Shown piece by piece: positions 32,518 through 40,693 of a stretch of 64,000 nucleotides of DNA; positions within the stretch are counted from its first letter, which is position 1; the number at the start of each line of letters is the position of its first letter. The stretch is from contig NZ_CP026100.1 in NCBI RefSeq assembly GCF_003722335.1, positions 2,764,001 through 2,828,000 on the forward strand. Reading direction: 5' to 3'. The DNA comes from Caulobacter flavus (GTDB taxonomy: Bacteria > Pseudomonadota > Alphaproteobacteria > Caulobacterales > Caulobacteraceae). The position numbers and the translations under genes are program-made. The notes under the pieces are model-generated. The model was not told the DNA's origin and searched no databases. It saw nothing but the letters and a program-made list of their open reading frames with translations.

Positions 32518-35250
32518 ATGCGCATGCGCGACTCGGCCCTCTCCCTCGGCGCCAGCCGTCCCACCAGCCGTGATGTCCGGCAGAACGCCAACCTGCTTGG
32601 CGATCTGCTGATCGAGGCCATCGGCTATCTGGAAGGGGAGGAGGCCGCCGGCCTGGTCAGCAAGGCGCGCAAGGCCGCCGCGCACGAGACCGAGGAGGGC
32701 GAGGCCCCGGGGCTGGACCACCTGTTCGCAGACCTCTCCAACGACCAGGCCGTGTTCCTGGCGCGCGCCTTCGCCAGCCACTCGCTGCTGGCAAACATCG
32801 GCGAGGACGTCGCCGGCCGCCGCCGCCATGCCGAGGCCGACGCTCGTCCGGGCGACGAGCGCGCCCGCACCCTGGTCGACGCCGTCACGGCCCTGAAGGC
32901 CTCGGGCAAGACCGACGCGGATCTCGCCAAGATCTTCGCGGCCATGAACGTGGTGCCGGTGCTGACCGCCCACCCCACCGAAGTGCGCCGCCGCAGCATG
33001 GTCGACCGCGAGACCGAGATCTCGCGCCTGATGAGCCTGCGCCGCCATCACCTGCCGGCCGATCTGGAAGCCGACATCCGCGAGCGCCTGTTCCGCGAGA
33101 TCGCCCTGATGTGGCGCACGCGCCTGTATCGCCCCGAGCGGATCACCGTGAAGGACGAGATCCGCAACGCCCTGTCGATCGTCCGCACCTCGATCCTGCC
33201 GGCCATGGTCGATCTCTACGAGGAATGGTCGGGCAAGATCGGCAGCCATGGCCACATCGCGCCGCTGCTGAAGATGGGCTCGTGGCTGGGCGGCGACCGC
33301 GACGGCCACCCCGGCGTCAACGGCGACACCCTGAAGCTTGCCCTGTCGTCGCAGTCGCGGGTGATCCTCGACTGGTACGCCGGCGAGGTGCGCAAGCTGT
33401 GGTCGAACCTCGCCGTCTCGACCGCCTACACCCCGGTGTCGGACGAGCTGCTGGCCCTGGCCGCCCAGGCCAAGGACCCGTCGGTGCACCGCCTGGACGA
33501 GCCCTATCGCCTGGCCCTGGAGCTGATCTTCGACCGCCTCACCGCCGTGTCGCAGAAGCTGACCGGCCAGTGGGTGGCCTACGCCACCAGCCGCACGGAC
33601 GTGGAGCCCTACGCCCATCCGGACGCCTTCGTCGCCGACCTGCAGATCATTATCGAGTCGCTGGAAGCCAGCGGCGGCGAACGCCTGGTCGGCTCGGCCC
33701 TGCGCACCCTGGTCGCGGTCGCCAAGGCCTGCGGCTTCCACCTGATGAGCCTGGACCTGCGCCAGAACGCCGACGTCCACGAGCGCACCATCCACGAGCT
33801 GTACCAGCGCTCGGGTTCGGGCGTGCGCTATCTCGACCTCGACGAGGAAGCCCGTTCCAAGCTGCTGATCGAGGAGCTGTCGCATCAGCGGCCGCTCGTC
33901 TCGCCGTTCACCGCCTATGGCGAGGAGACGGCCAAGGAGCTGGCCACGATGGAAGCGGCCGCCCAGGCCGTGCGCGACTACGGCCACGCCTGCATCGGCG
34001 CCTACATCATCTCCAAGTCGGCCACCCTGTCGGACATCCTCGAGCCGCTCGTTTTGCTCAAGCAGGTCGGCCTGGTCTGGGGCGGCGCGGCGCCGCGCTC
34101 GTCGCTGAAGATCGCCCCGCTGTTCGAGACCATCGAGGACCTGGAGAACGGTCCGCGCGTGCTGCGCCAGTGGCTGGAGCTGCCGATCAGCCGCACCATC
34201 CTGGGTGACCGGCCGGTGCAGGAGATCATGCTCGGCTACTCCGACAGCAACAAGGACGGCGGCTATGTCGCCTCCCGTCGCGGCGTGGCGCGCGGGGCCT
34301 CGGCCCTGGCGTTCGAGGCCGACCGCATGGGCGTCGGCATCCAGCTGTTCCATGGCCGCGGCGGCAGCGTCGGGCGGGGCGGGGGACCGGCCGCCGAGGC
34401 CGTGCTGGCCCAGCCGGCCGGCACCGTGCAGGGCCGCATCCGCATGACCGAGCAGGGCGAGATGATCGCCCGCCGCTTCGGCGACCAGCCCACCGCTCGC
34501 CGCAATCTCGACGGTCTGGCCGCCGCCGTGGTGCAGTCCAGCCAACGCGACACTCATCGTCCCGACCCGAAGGTCGAGGCGGCGATGACCGCCCTGGCCC
34601 AGGCCTCGTTCGAGGGGTATCGCGCCCTGGTCTATGACGACCCGGCGTTCGAGGACTTCTTCTGGTCGGCCACCCCGATCGGCGAGATCGTCGGCCTGAA
34701 CATCGGCAGCCGCCCGGCCAGCCGCACCGCCAGCCGCAAGATCGAGGATCTCCGCGCCATCCCGTGGGTGTTCAGCTGGTCGCAGGCCCGCTTCATGCTG
34801 CCGGGCTGGTACGGCTTCGCCTCGGGCGTGGCGCGCGCCGACCTGTCGACCGGCCAGCTGCAGGACCTGGCCGGCGGCTTCGACTTCTTCGCCTCGCTGC
34901 TGTCGAACATGGAACTGGCCCTGGCCCAGAGCCACATGGGCATCGCCGCCCGCTACGTCGCCCTGGCGCCCGACCAGGATAACGCCCAGCGGATCTTCGA
35001 CACGATCAAGCGCGAGCACGACGCGGCCCAGAGCATCGCCCTGGCCATCCGCGGCGGCGCCAGCCTGCTCGACAACCAGCCCGAGCTGGCCGAGTCGGTG
35101 GCGCTGGCCGGCCATTCCGTCGACCCGCTCAACCACCTGCAGCTGGAGCTCCTGGCCCGCCGTCGCGGCGGAGAGCAGGCCGAGGACGTGCGCCTGGCCA
35201 TCCAGCTGACCGTGGCCGGCATCGCCGCCGGCCTGCGCAACACCGGCTGA
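32518..35250 (+). CDS. ppc: Phosphoenolpyruvate carboxylase
   Basis: PEPC makes oxaloacetate from PEP and bicarbonate, an anaplerotic step. The 910-residue protein has normal bacterial length and shows His152 in LTAHPTEVRRRS, GSWLGGDRDGHPGV, MLGYSDSNKDGGY and FHGRGGSVGRGGGP, all catalytic motifs. The C-terminus ends in NTG, as usual for the family (conserved R-NTG). ATG codons at 32518 and 32524 are both possible starts. It stands alone between the kduD and eda units; sitting in the uronate cluster, it may help replenish the TCA cycle when the cell grows on sugar acids. Confidence 0.95.
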   Translation: MRMRDSALSLGASRPTSRDVRQNANLLGDLLIEAIGYLEGEEAAGLVSKARKAAAHETEEGEAPGLDHLFADLSNDQAVFLARAFASHSLLANIGEDVAGRRRHAEADARPGDERARTLVDAVTALKASGKTDADLAKIFAAMNVVPVLTAHPTEVRRRSMVDRETEISRLMSLRRHHLPADLEADIRERLFREIALMWRTRLYRPERITVKDEIRNALSIVRTSILPAMVDLYEEWSGKIGSHGHIAPLLKMGSWLGGDRDGHPGVNGDTLKLALSSQSRVILDWYAGEVRKLWSNLAVSTAYTPVSDELLALAAQAKDPSVHRLDEPYRLALELIFDRLTAVSQKLTGQWVAYATSRTDVEPYAHPDAFVADLQIIIESLEASGGERLVGSALRTLVAVAKACGFHLMSLDLRQNADVHERTIHELYQRSGSGVRYLDLDEEARSKLLIEELSHQRPLVSPFTAYGEETAKELATMEAAAQAVRDYGHACIGAYIISKSATLSDILEPLVLLKQVGLVWGGAAPRSSLKIAPLFETIEDLENGPRVLRQWLELPISRTILGDRPVQEIMLGYSDSNKDGGYVASRRGVARGASALAFEADRMGVGIQLFHGRGGSVGRGGGPAAEAVLAQPAGTVQGRIRMTEQGEMIARRFGDQPTARRNLDGLAAAVVQSSQRDTHRPDPKVEAAMTALAQASFEGYRALVYDDPAFEDFFWSATPIGEIVGLNIGSRPASRTASRKIEDLRAIPWVFSWSQARFMLPGWYGFASGVARADLSTGQLQDLAGGFDFFASLLSNMELALAQSHMGIAARYVALAPDQDNAQRIFDTIKREHDAAQSIALAIRGGASLLDNQPELAESVALAGHSVDPLNHLQLELLARRRGGEQAEDVRLAIQLTVAGIAAGLRNTG

Positions 35251-35264
35251 TCGTGAACAGGGCA

Positions 35265-35291
35265 GGGCGCGTGGGAAAATCCGCGCGCCCG
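35265..35291 (+). terminator. Weak terminator-like hairpin after ppc
   Basis: GGGCGCG and CGCGCCC can form a 7-bp stem with a longer loop, followed by GTCAAAAAT rather than a T-run. It is the only hairpin right after ppc and may aid termination. Confidence 0.3.
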
Positions 35292-35331
35292 TCAAAAATC
35301 CGTCGCCCGCGAACCTGCGTTTTCTACAGGC

Positions 35332-35361
35332 TTGCTCAAATGCCGAAACTGCGCTTATCTA
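35332..35361 (+). promoter_or_regulatory. Candidate promoter upstream of eda
   Basis: TTGCTC (35332-35337) and TATCTA (35356-35361) are separated by 18 bases and resemble housekeeping -35/-10 elements. The predicted start point falls inside the first operator (35366-35379), which would explain repression. The match is moderate. Confidence 0.4.
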
Positions 35362-35365
35362 TCTA

Positions 35366-35379
35366 TGACACCGGTGACA
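35366..35379 (+). promoter_or_regulatory. Probable LacI-family operator 1 upstream of eda
   Basis: TGACACCGGTGACA matches TGACACCGGTGTCA at 13 of 14 positions. A second site lies 33 bases on (centre to centre), about three helical turns, so two dimers could bind the same face of the DNA. Confidence 0.75.
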
Positions 35380-35398
35380 AAACGAGCCGAGCTCATCT

Positions 35399-35412
35399 TG
35401 ATACCGGTGTCA
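35399..35412 (+). promoter_or_regulatory. Probable LacI-family operator 2 upstream of eda
   Basis: TGATACCGGTGTCA matches the palindrome at 13 of 14 positions. With the site at 35366 it forms a phased pair. The next gene, eda, starts more than 300 bases downstream. Confidence 0.75.
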
Positions 35413-35485
35413 TGACGTTTTGGGTCGGCTCCCCCGGCCCGGCGTCCTGCGGCTCTTTGAGTTCGCTCCTGAGCAAACTTTCCGA

Positions 35486-35515
35486 GGGCGTCGAGCTTTA
35501 GCTCGACGCCCTTCA
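35486..35515 (+). terminator. Intrinsic terminator-like hairpin in the eda leader
   Basis: A perfect 11-bp stem (GGGCGTCGAGC / GCTCGACGCCC) with a TTTA loop is followed by TTCATTTTA. It lies between the operator pair and eda. A transcript starting near 35368 would be about 145 bases long if ended here. Confidence 0.7.
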
Positions 35516-35528
35516 TTTTACCTTGGGG

Positions 35529-35569
35529 TGCGCGTCGGGCTTTGGCTCGGCGCCCTTTATTTCGCCGGG
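35529..35569 (+). terminator. Second, diverged copy of the eda-leader hairpin
   Basis: GCGCGTCGGGC-TTTG-GCTCGGCGCCC followed by TTTATTT is a diverged tandem copy of the hairpin at 35486. The stem has mismatches. Two similar hairpins in a row suggest duplication of an attenuator or terminator. Confidence 0.5.
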
Positions 35570-35723
35570 AGCAGGGGGCTCGCGGAAAGTGACGCGACGG
35601 CAGCCACGCGCTGTGGCGCAAGTCGCGCGCGCGGGCTAAGGGATCGCCCGAACAGATCTTCCACGCGCGGCGCGCCAGGCGGCGTCTCGCGCAAGAACGG
35701 CCCTTTCCGGGAGGAGTACGAGA
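35570..35723. other. Leader region of eda downstream of the hairpins
   Basis: No gene was seen. GGGAGGAG lies 8-16 bases before the eda ATG and is a strong ribosome binding site. A second promoter could lie here, but no clear -35/-10 pair was found. Confidence 0.45.
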
Positions 35724-36398
35724 ATGCTGAAGAACCGTATGGCGGTGCTGCAGGCCCTTGAGACCCAAGGCGTGGTGCCGGTGTTCTATCACCCGGACGT
35801 CGAGATCTGTAAGAACGTCATCCAGGCCTGCGCCGACGGCGGCGCGCCCTGCATCGAGTTCACCAACCGCGGCGACTTCGCCGCCAACGTCTTCTACGAA
35901 GTCACCAAGCACTTCGCCTCGGCCGATCCGCGCGTGATCATGGGCGTCGGCTCGATCGTCGATGCGCCGACCGCCGGCCTCTACATCGCCAACGGCGCCA
36001 AGTTCATGGTCAGCCCGATCGTCAACGCCGACGTGGCCAAGCTCTGCAACCGCCGCATGATCCCCTACAGCCCCGGCTGCGGCTCGGCGACCGAGATCTC
36101 CTACGCCCAGGAACTGGGCTGCGAGATCGTCAAGGTGTTCCCCGGCTCGTCGGTCGGCGGCCCGGACTTCATCAAGGCCGTGATGGGCCCGATGCCCTGG
36201 ACCAAGATCATGCCGACCGGCGGCGTCGATCCGGACGAGGCTTCGATCAAGAAGTGGTTCGGCGCGGGCATCGTCGCCGCCGGCATGGGCTCCAAGCTGA
36301 TCACCCAGGAAGCCCTCGACGCCAAGGACTACGCCGGCATCTCCAGGAAGGTGCGCGAGACGGTCGACCTGATCGCCAAGGTGCGCGGCAAGGCCTGA
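35724..36398 (+). CDS. eda: KDPG aldolase
   Basis: This 224-residue aldolase splits 2-keto-3-deoxy-6-phosphogluconate into pyruvate and glyceraldehyde-3-phosphate. The catalytic Glu45 lies in APCIEFTNRG, and the Schiff-base Lys137 in GCEIVKVFPGSSVGGPDF; PTGGVDP binds phosphate. The segment VVPVFYHPDVEICKNVIQAC differs somewhat from the enterobacterial form but keeps the key residues. A strong ribosome binding site precedes it. Its stop overlaps the kdgK start (TGATG). Upstream lie two operators and two hairpins. Confidence 0.93.
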   Translation: MLKNRMAVLQALETQGVVPVFYHPDVEICKNVIQACADGGAPCIEFTNRGDFAANVFYEVTKHFASADPRVIMGVGSIVDAPTAGLYIANGAKFMVSPIVNADVAKLCNRRMIPYSPGCGSATEISYAQELGCEIVKVFPGSSVGGPDFIKAVMGPMPWTKIMPTGGVDPDEASIKKWFGAGIVAAGMGSKLITQEALDAKDYAGISRKVRETVDLIAKVRGKA

Positions 36399-37504
36399 TG
36401 AGCGATCCGATTCTCAATCTTCGCCCGGCGTCGGAGACGCGCTGGGACTGCGCGGCCCTCGGCGAGGTGATGCTGAGGCTCGATCCCGGCGACGGGCGGG
36501 TGCGCAACGCCCGCCAGTTCCAGGTCTGGGAAGGCGGCGGCGAATACAACTTCGCCCGCGGCATGAGCAAGTGCTGGGGCAAGCGCGCCACCGTCGCCAC
36601 GGCCTTGCCCGACAGCGACCTGGGCTGGCTGGTCCAGGACCTGATCGGCCAGGGCGGCGTGGACATGTCCCACGTGGTCTGGCGCGAGTTCGACGGCCTG
36701 GGCCGCAACACCCGGGTGGGCCTGAACTTCACCGAGCGCGGCTTCGGCGTGCGTCCGGCCCTGGGCGTCAGCGACCGCGCCAACTCGGCCGCCTCGCAAC
36801 TGCGCCCCGGCGAGATCGATTGGGAGCGGCTGTTCGGCGAGGAGGGCGTGCGCTGGTTCCACACCGGCGGCGTGTTCACGGCTCTGGCCAGCAACACCGC
36901 CGAAGTGGTGCTGGAGGCCCTGGAAGTGGCCAAGAAGCACGGCGTGATCGTCAGCTTCGACCAGAACTACCGCGCCTCGCTGTGGAAGGACCGCGGCGGC
37001 CTCGACGCCGCCCAGGCCCTGAACCGCAAGATCGCCGCCATGACCGACGTGATGATCGGCAACGATCATGACTTCGTGGTCTGCCTGGGGATGGAGATCG
37101 ACGGTCTAGTCAAGGGTCTGCCGCCCACCGACCCGGCCAACTTCAAGACCCTGGCCCCGCAGGCGGTAAAGGCCTTCCCGAACGTCAAGGTCCTGGCCAC
37201 CACCCTGCGGGCGGTGCGCTCGGCCAGCGTCAACGACTTCGGCGCGATCCTGTGGGCGAATGGAGCCTTCTACGAGGCCCCGATGCGCGACGGCCTAGCC
37301 ATCTACGACCGCATCGGCGGTGGCGACGGCTTCGCCTCGGGCCTGGCCTACGCGCTGATGGAGAACCTGGGCCCGCAAGCCGCCGTCGACTACGGCGCGG
37401 CCCACGCGGCCCTGGCCATGACCACCCCGGGCGACACCTCGATGGTGCGGCTCAAGGAGGTCGAGGCGCTGGTGAAGGGCGCCGGGGCGCGGGTTATTCG
37501 CTAG
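36398..37504 (+). CDS. kdgK: 2-keto-3-deoxygluconate kinase (PfkB family)
   Basis: KdgK phosphorylates KDG to KDPG, feeding Eda. The 368-residue protein is a PfkB/ribokinase-type sugar kinase with the N-terminal substrate motif (EGGGEYNFARGMSKC), FDQNYRASLW and the catalytic GGGDGFASGLAYAL region, in which Asp is the base. It starts at 36398, overlapping the eda stop by one base, so the two are coupled. The frame is open further upstream within eda, which is disregarded. A terminator lies downstream at 37645. Confidence 0.9.
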   Translation: MSDPILNLRPASETRWDCAALGEVMLRLDPGDGRVRNARQFQVWEGGGEYNFARGMSKCWGKRATVATALPDSDLGWLVQDLIGQGGVDMSHVVWREFDGLGRNTRVGLNFTERGFGVRPALGVSDRANSAASQLRPGEIDWERLFGEEGVRWFHTGGVFTALASNTAEVVLEALEVAKKHGVIVSFDQNYRASLWKDRGGLDAAQALNRKIAAMTDVMIGNDHDFVVCLGMEIDGLVKGLPPTDPANFKTLAPQAVKAFPNVKVLATTLRAVRSASVNDFGAILWANGAFYEAPMRDGLAIYDRIGGGDGFASGLAYALMENLGPQAAVDYGAAHAALAMTTPGDTSMVRLKEVEALVKGAGARVIR

Positions 37505-37512
37505 CACGGCGA

Positions 37513-37625
37513 GACCCCCTCCGGCCCTCCGGGCCACCTCCCCCAGAGGGGGAGGATCTAGAAACGCCGAGCGCCAGATGCTCCCCCTTTGGGGGAGCTG
37601 TCGCGGAGCGACTGAGGGGGCCCCG
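37513..37625. repeat. Palindromic intergenic repeat, family B copy 1
   Basis: The element reads ACCCCCTCCGGCCCTCCGGG at its start, then CACCTCCCCCAGAGGGGGAG, and ends CTGTCGCGGAGCGACTGAGG. Three inner palindromes are visible. A nearly identical copy lies at 45353 and a half copy at 14629. It is located after kdgK. Confidence 0.88.
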
Positions 37626-37644
37626 AAGCGGTCTTTCTCAAAGA

Positions 37645-37674
37645 AAAAGCCCCGGTCGTAGGACCGGGGCTTTT
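37645..37674. terminator. Bidirectional terminator between kdgK and the M14 peptidase gene
   Basis: AAAAGCCCCGGTC and GACCGGGGCTTTT form a 13-bp stem with a 4-base loop. A-run and T-run flank it, so it can end transcripts from both convergent genes. Confidence 0.88.
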
Positions 37675-37680
37675 CCATTT

Positions 37681-40455
37681 CTACTTACCCGCGCTCACCG
37701 CCGGCCCATACAGCATGCCGTTGAACAGGAACTTGAAGGTTCCGTACGACTGCGCCCGCTGGGTGATCTCCGGGCCCATGACGAACAGCTTGCCCTTGCC
37801 CACGTCCACGTCGAGGATCGCCGTGGTGTCCTTCAGGCGCTCCTGACCGACCGCCCAGCCGCTGCGCAGCGGCTTGTCGGTGTCGAACCACGACACCTTC
37901 GACACGCCCTTGGCGTCCGACTTCAGGGTGAAGGTCGGCGAGCGGTCGTAGAAGATGTCGACGTCCGCCGGGAGGCCGTAGGCCAGGGGCTGGGTGACGT
38001 CGACCTTGGCGCGCAGCACCGAGCCGGGGATGTAGAGCTCCTTGGTCGACAGGCCCACCAGCTTGCCGTTCTCGGTCTTGGCCGTGGCCACCTCGACCGG
38101 CGCGCCGAAGGCGGTGGCCAGGCGCGTGGAGGCGCCGATGGCGATCACCGTGCCGCCGTTCTCGGCGAAGGCCTTGAGCTGCGGGATGGTGGTCTCGTCG
38201 GTCACCGTGCCCAGCCACGGATGGAACTCGGCCGGGATCTCCTCGGCCTTGGGCTGCGGATAGCCACGGCCGGCGCGGAACGGACCGCCGGCGGGGGCGG
38301 GCACCACGCCGTCGGCGAACACCAGGACGTCGAAGTCCTTGGCCAGGTCGCCGGCGTCCAGGCGCTGCGGGTAGACCACCTGGAACGGCGCCTCGAACTT
38401 CTCGAACATCCAGCGGTTCCAGCCCGAGGGCATCGAGCCGCCATAGACGTCGACGAGGCCAACGCGGATCGGCTTCAGCGGCAGGGCCGAGCCGCCCGGC
38501 TTCGAACCGACGGCCCAGGCGTCGATGCCCAGTTCCTTGACGCCGGCGTCGATCACGCCGGCGGCGGCGGACGAGTAGGGGACCCAGATGGCCCCGGCCG
38601 CGAAGCTCTGCTTGCCGGCCTTGGCGCCGTCCTTCAGCCACGAGACCTGGGCGCCGGCCTTCAGCAGGCGGTTGGTCAGGGTGAAGGCGTTGTTGGGGGC
38701 GTGGTCGATCAGCCAGCCGGCCTTGCCCGAGCCCTTCACGGCGCCCGGCTTGACGGCGATCAGGTCGGGCACGCGCTGGAACGGCCCGTCGAAGCCGTCG
38801 AGGATGCGGTCGAACTTCACGCCCGTCTGGTAGGCCAGGGTGTAGCCGGTGACGTCGTAGGGCGCCTTGGGCGGACCGCCCGGATACTCGGCGTCGTGCG
38901 GGTGGTCCTGCGGCTCGAACATGTCGAGGATGTGCGGGCGATAGGCCTGGGCGGTCTTCACCACATAGGAGCCCGCCGCATAGGTCTTGCCGGCCACGGT
39001 GAACGGCTTGGTCGCCTCGTCCACGTCGACGCCGGCCTTGATCAGGGCGTTCAGGAACGCCACCACCGTCGGCTTGTCGGCCTGGTCGGCGGTCAGGATG
39101 TAGCCGCGCGGGTCACGCTTCTCCGGGGCCTGCAGGATGGTCTTGTAGAGCGACGGATCCACCGAGGCCGAGGTCGGCGAACCGGTGACGCGGCCCTCGA
39201 ACTTCACCTTGGCGCCGGCGGCCTTCAGGTCGTCGATCTCGGTGGGCGTGATCGTCCAGCTGTCCTTGCTGCCCTTGGCGATCGAGTTGCTGGCCATCTT
39301 CCAGATGTTGAACAGCATGCGCTCGCGGTTGCGCGAGGCGTAGTCCATCACCGCCCGGTCCAGGCTCCACTGGTACTCGACCGTCTGGGCCAGATGCCAG
39401 GTCTGCGGCGGCGCCGGCATCGGGCGATCGCCGTTGGGCAGTTGCACGTCCGGCACCAGGTTCAGCGGCATCGGCGTCGGCGAGCCGGTGATCTCGGTCA
39501 GCAGGCCCACGGCGTTGTGGAAATAGGCGATGGAGCGTTCCATGCCGTTGTGCCAGGTCGAATAGGGGGCGGCGCTGCGGGCCCCCGAGCCCGGCTTGTC
39601 CTCGGCCACCAGGCGGCTGTGCATGGCCATGCCGACTTCCTGCAGCGAGGTCATGACCAGCGGGTCGTAGTTGTAGTTGAACGGGTCGCGGAACGGCGGA
39701 ACGAACACCACCATGCCGTTCGGGGCCGGCTGGTGCTGGTTGTAGATGATCTGCGGATACCACTCGCGGAACAGCACCTTGTTGACGTTGGTGGTTTCCG
39801 ACATCTGCGACATGAAGCTGTCGCGGTTGTTATCGTGGCCGACGTACTTCTGGTAGAGGCGCGGGATCGAGTTGTACTCGCGCTTCTGCGGATCCTGGTT
39901 GCGCATGTACCAGTCCGAGACCAGCTCCATGCCATCGGGGTTATCGTGGCCGAACAGCACGATGACGTCGTCGAGGATGCGCATCGTCTCGGGATCGGTC
40001 TTGGTCAGCATCCGGTAGAGCACCTGGATCTGACCCTGCGAGGTCACCGTCTCGGTGGCGTGCATGCCCGCGTCGATCCAGACCACGGCCTTGCCGGTCG
40101 TGGCCAGCTTCTCGGCCTCTTCCTTGCTCACTTCGCCCTTGGCCAGCTTGCGGGCGACGGCCTTGTACTCGTCCAGCTTGGCGAGGTTGGCGGGCGAGGA
40201 AACGATGGCCACCCACTGGGTGCGGCCTTCCTCGGACTTGCCGATGTCCACCAGCTTCATGCGGTCGGACTGCCCGGCCAGGGTCTTCAGATAGGCCTCG
40301 TAGGCGGTGTAGTCGGCCAGGAAGTAGTCGCTGCCCGGATCCTGGGCGAAGGCCTTGGCGGGCGGGGTGATCTCGCCGGCGGCATAGGCGGCGGTCCCGC
40401 CAAGGGTCATCACCAGCGCCAGGGCGGCCCCGGCCATCGCTACGTGTCGCGTCAT
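37681..40455 (-). CDS. Exported M14 zinc carboxypeptidase family protein
   Basis: The 924-residue protein has a signal peptide (cleavage near AYA-AG) and an N-terminal M14 domain. Zinc ligands and active-site residues are seen in DAGMHATETV (His and Glu), HDNPDGMELVSDWY, VGHDNNRDS, YNQHQPAPNG (third His) and LLTEITGSP (catalytic Glu). Beyond about residue 450 is a long C-terminal part including VFADGVVPAPAGG and GGTVIAIGAST, reminiscent of glutamine amidotransferase-like domains in some large M14 proteins. The ATG at 40455 is preceded by GGGGAG; an ATG at 40467 is also in frame. Substrate is unknown. Confidence 0.85.
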   Translation of the reverse strand: MTRHVAMAGAALALVMTLGGTAAYAAGEITPPAKAFAQDPGSDYFLADYTAYEAYLKTLAGQSDRMKLVDIGKSEEGRTQWVAIVSSPANLAKLDEYKAVARKLAKGEVSKEEAEKLATTGKAVVWIDAGMHATETVTSQGQIQVLYRMLTKTDPETMRILDDVIVLFGHDNPDGMELVSDWYMRNQDPQKREYNSIPRLYQKYVGHDNNRDSFMSQMSETTNVNKVLFREWYPQIIYNQHQPAPNGMVVFVPPFRDPFNYNYDPLVMTSLQEVGMAMHSRLVAEDKPGSGARSAAPYSTWHNGMERSIAYFHNAVGLLTEITGSPTPMPLNLVPDVQLPNGDRPMPAPPQTWHLAQTVEYQWSLDRAVMDYASRNRERMLFNIWKMASNSIAKGSKDSWTITPTEIDDLKAAGAKVKFEGRVTGSPTSASVDPSLYKTILQAPEKRDPRGYILTADQADKPTVVAFLNALIKAGVDVDEATKPFTVAGKTYAAGSYVVKTAQAYRPHILDMFEPQDHPHDAEYPGGPPKAPYDVTGYTLAYQTGVKFDRILDGFDGPFQRVPDLIAVKPGAVKGSGKAGWLIDHAPNNAFTLTNRLLKAGAQVSWLKDGAKAGKQSFAAGAIWVPYSSAAAGVIDAGVKELGIDAWAVGSKPGGSALPLKPIRVGLVDVYGGSMPSGWNRWMFEKFEAPFQVVYPQRLDAGDLAKDFDVLVFADGVVPAPAGGPFRAGRGYPQPKAEEIPAEFHPWLGTVTDETTIPQLKAFAENGGTVIAIGASTRLATAFGAPVEVATAKTENGKLVGLSTKELYIPGSVLRAKVDVTQPLAYGLPADVDIFYDRSPTFTLKSDAKGVSKVSWFDTDKPLRSGWAVGQERLKDTTAILDVDVGKGKLFVMGPEITQRAQSYGTFKFLFNGMLYGPAVSAGK

Positions 40456-40693
40456 CGCACTCCCCATCCACCAAACGGGGCGCGCTTTTTCGCCGGCCCC
40501 CTAAGCTTGACGCAGGCGGAGCACGAAACCGCAAGTTGGGCCAGCCGACGGGCAAAAATAGTTCGCGGGCGGGGGCGCTTGCCCCAGAGGCCCGGATGCG
40601 GCATCAGCGGGCGGCACAACGGATCCGGCCTGGCCGGATGGCTACCCCGGGCGCCGATCCCCCGGGAAACCCGCACCACGCAAGACACGTCCC

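Noticed and set aside
32422-35295. A 957-codon open frame on the minus strand
   Set aside because: It is the antisense of ppc, which has all catalytic motifs. The antisense product has no recognisable domain.
35486-35569. Tandem hairpins taken as a possible short CRISPR-like array
   Set aside because: There are only two units, they are self-complementary with T-rich tails, there are no distinct spacers, and no cas genes are near.
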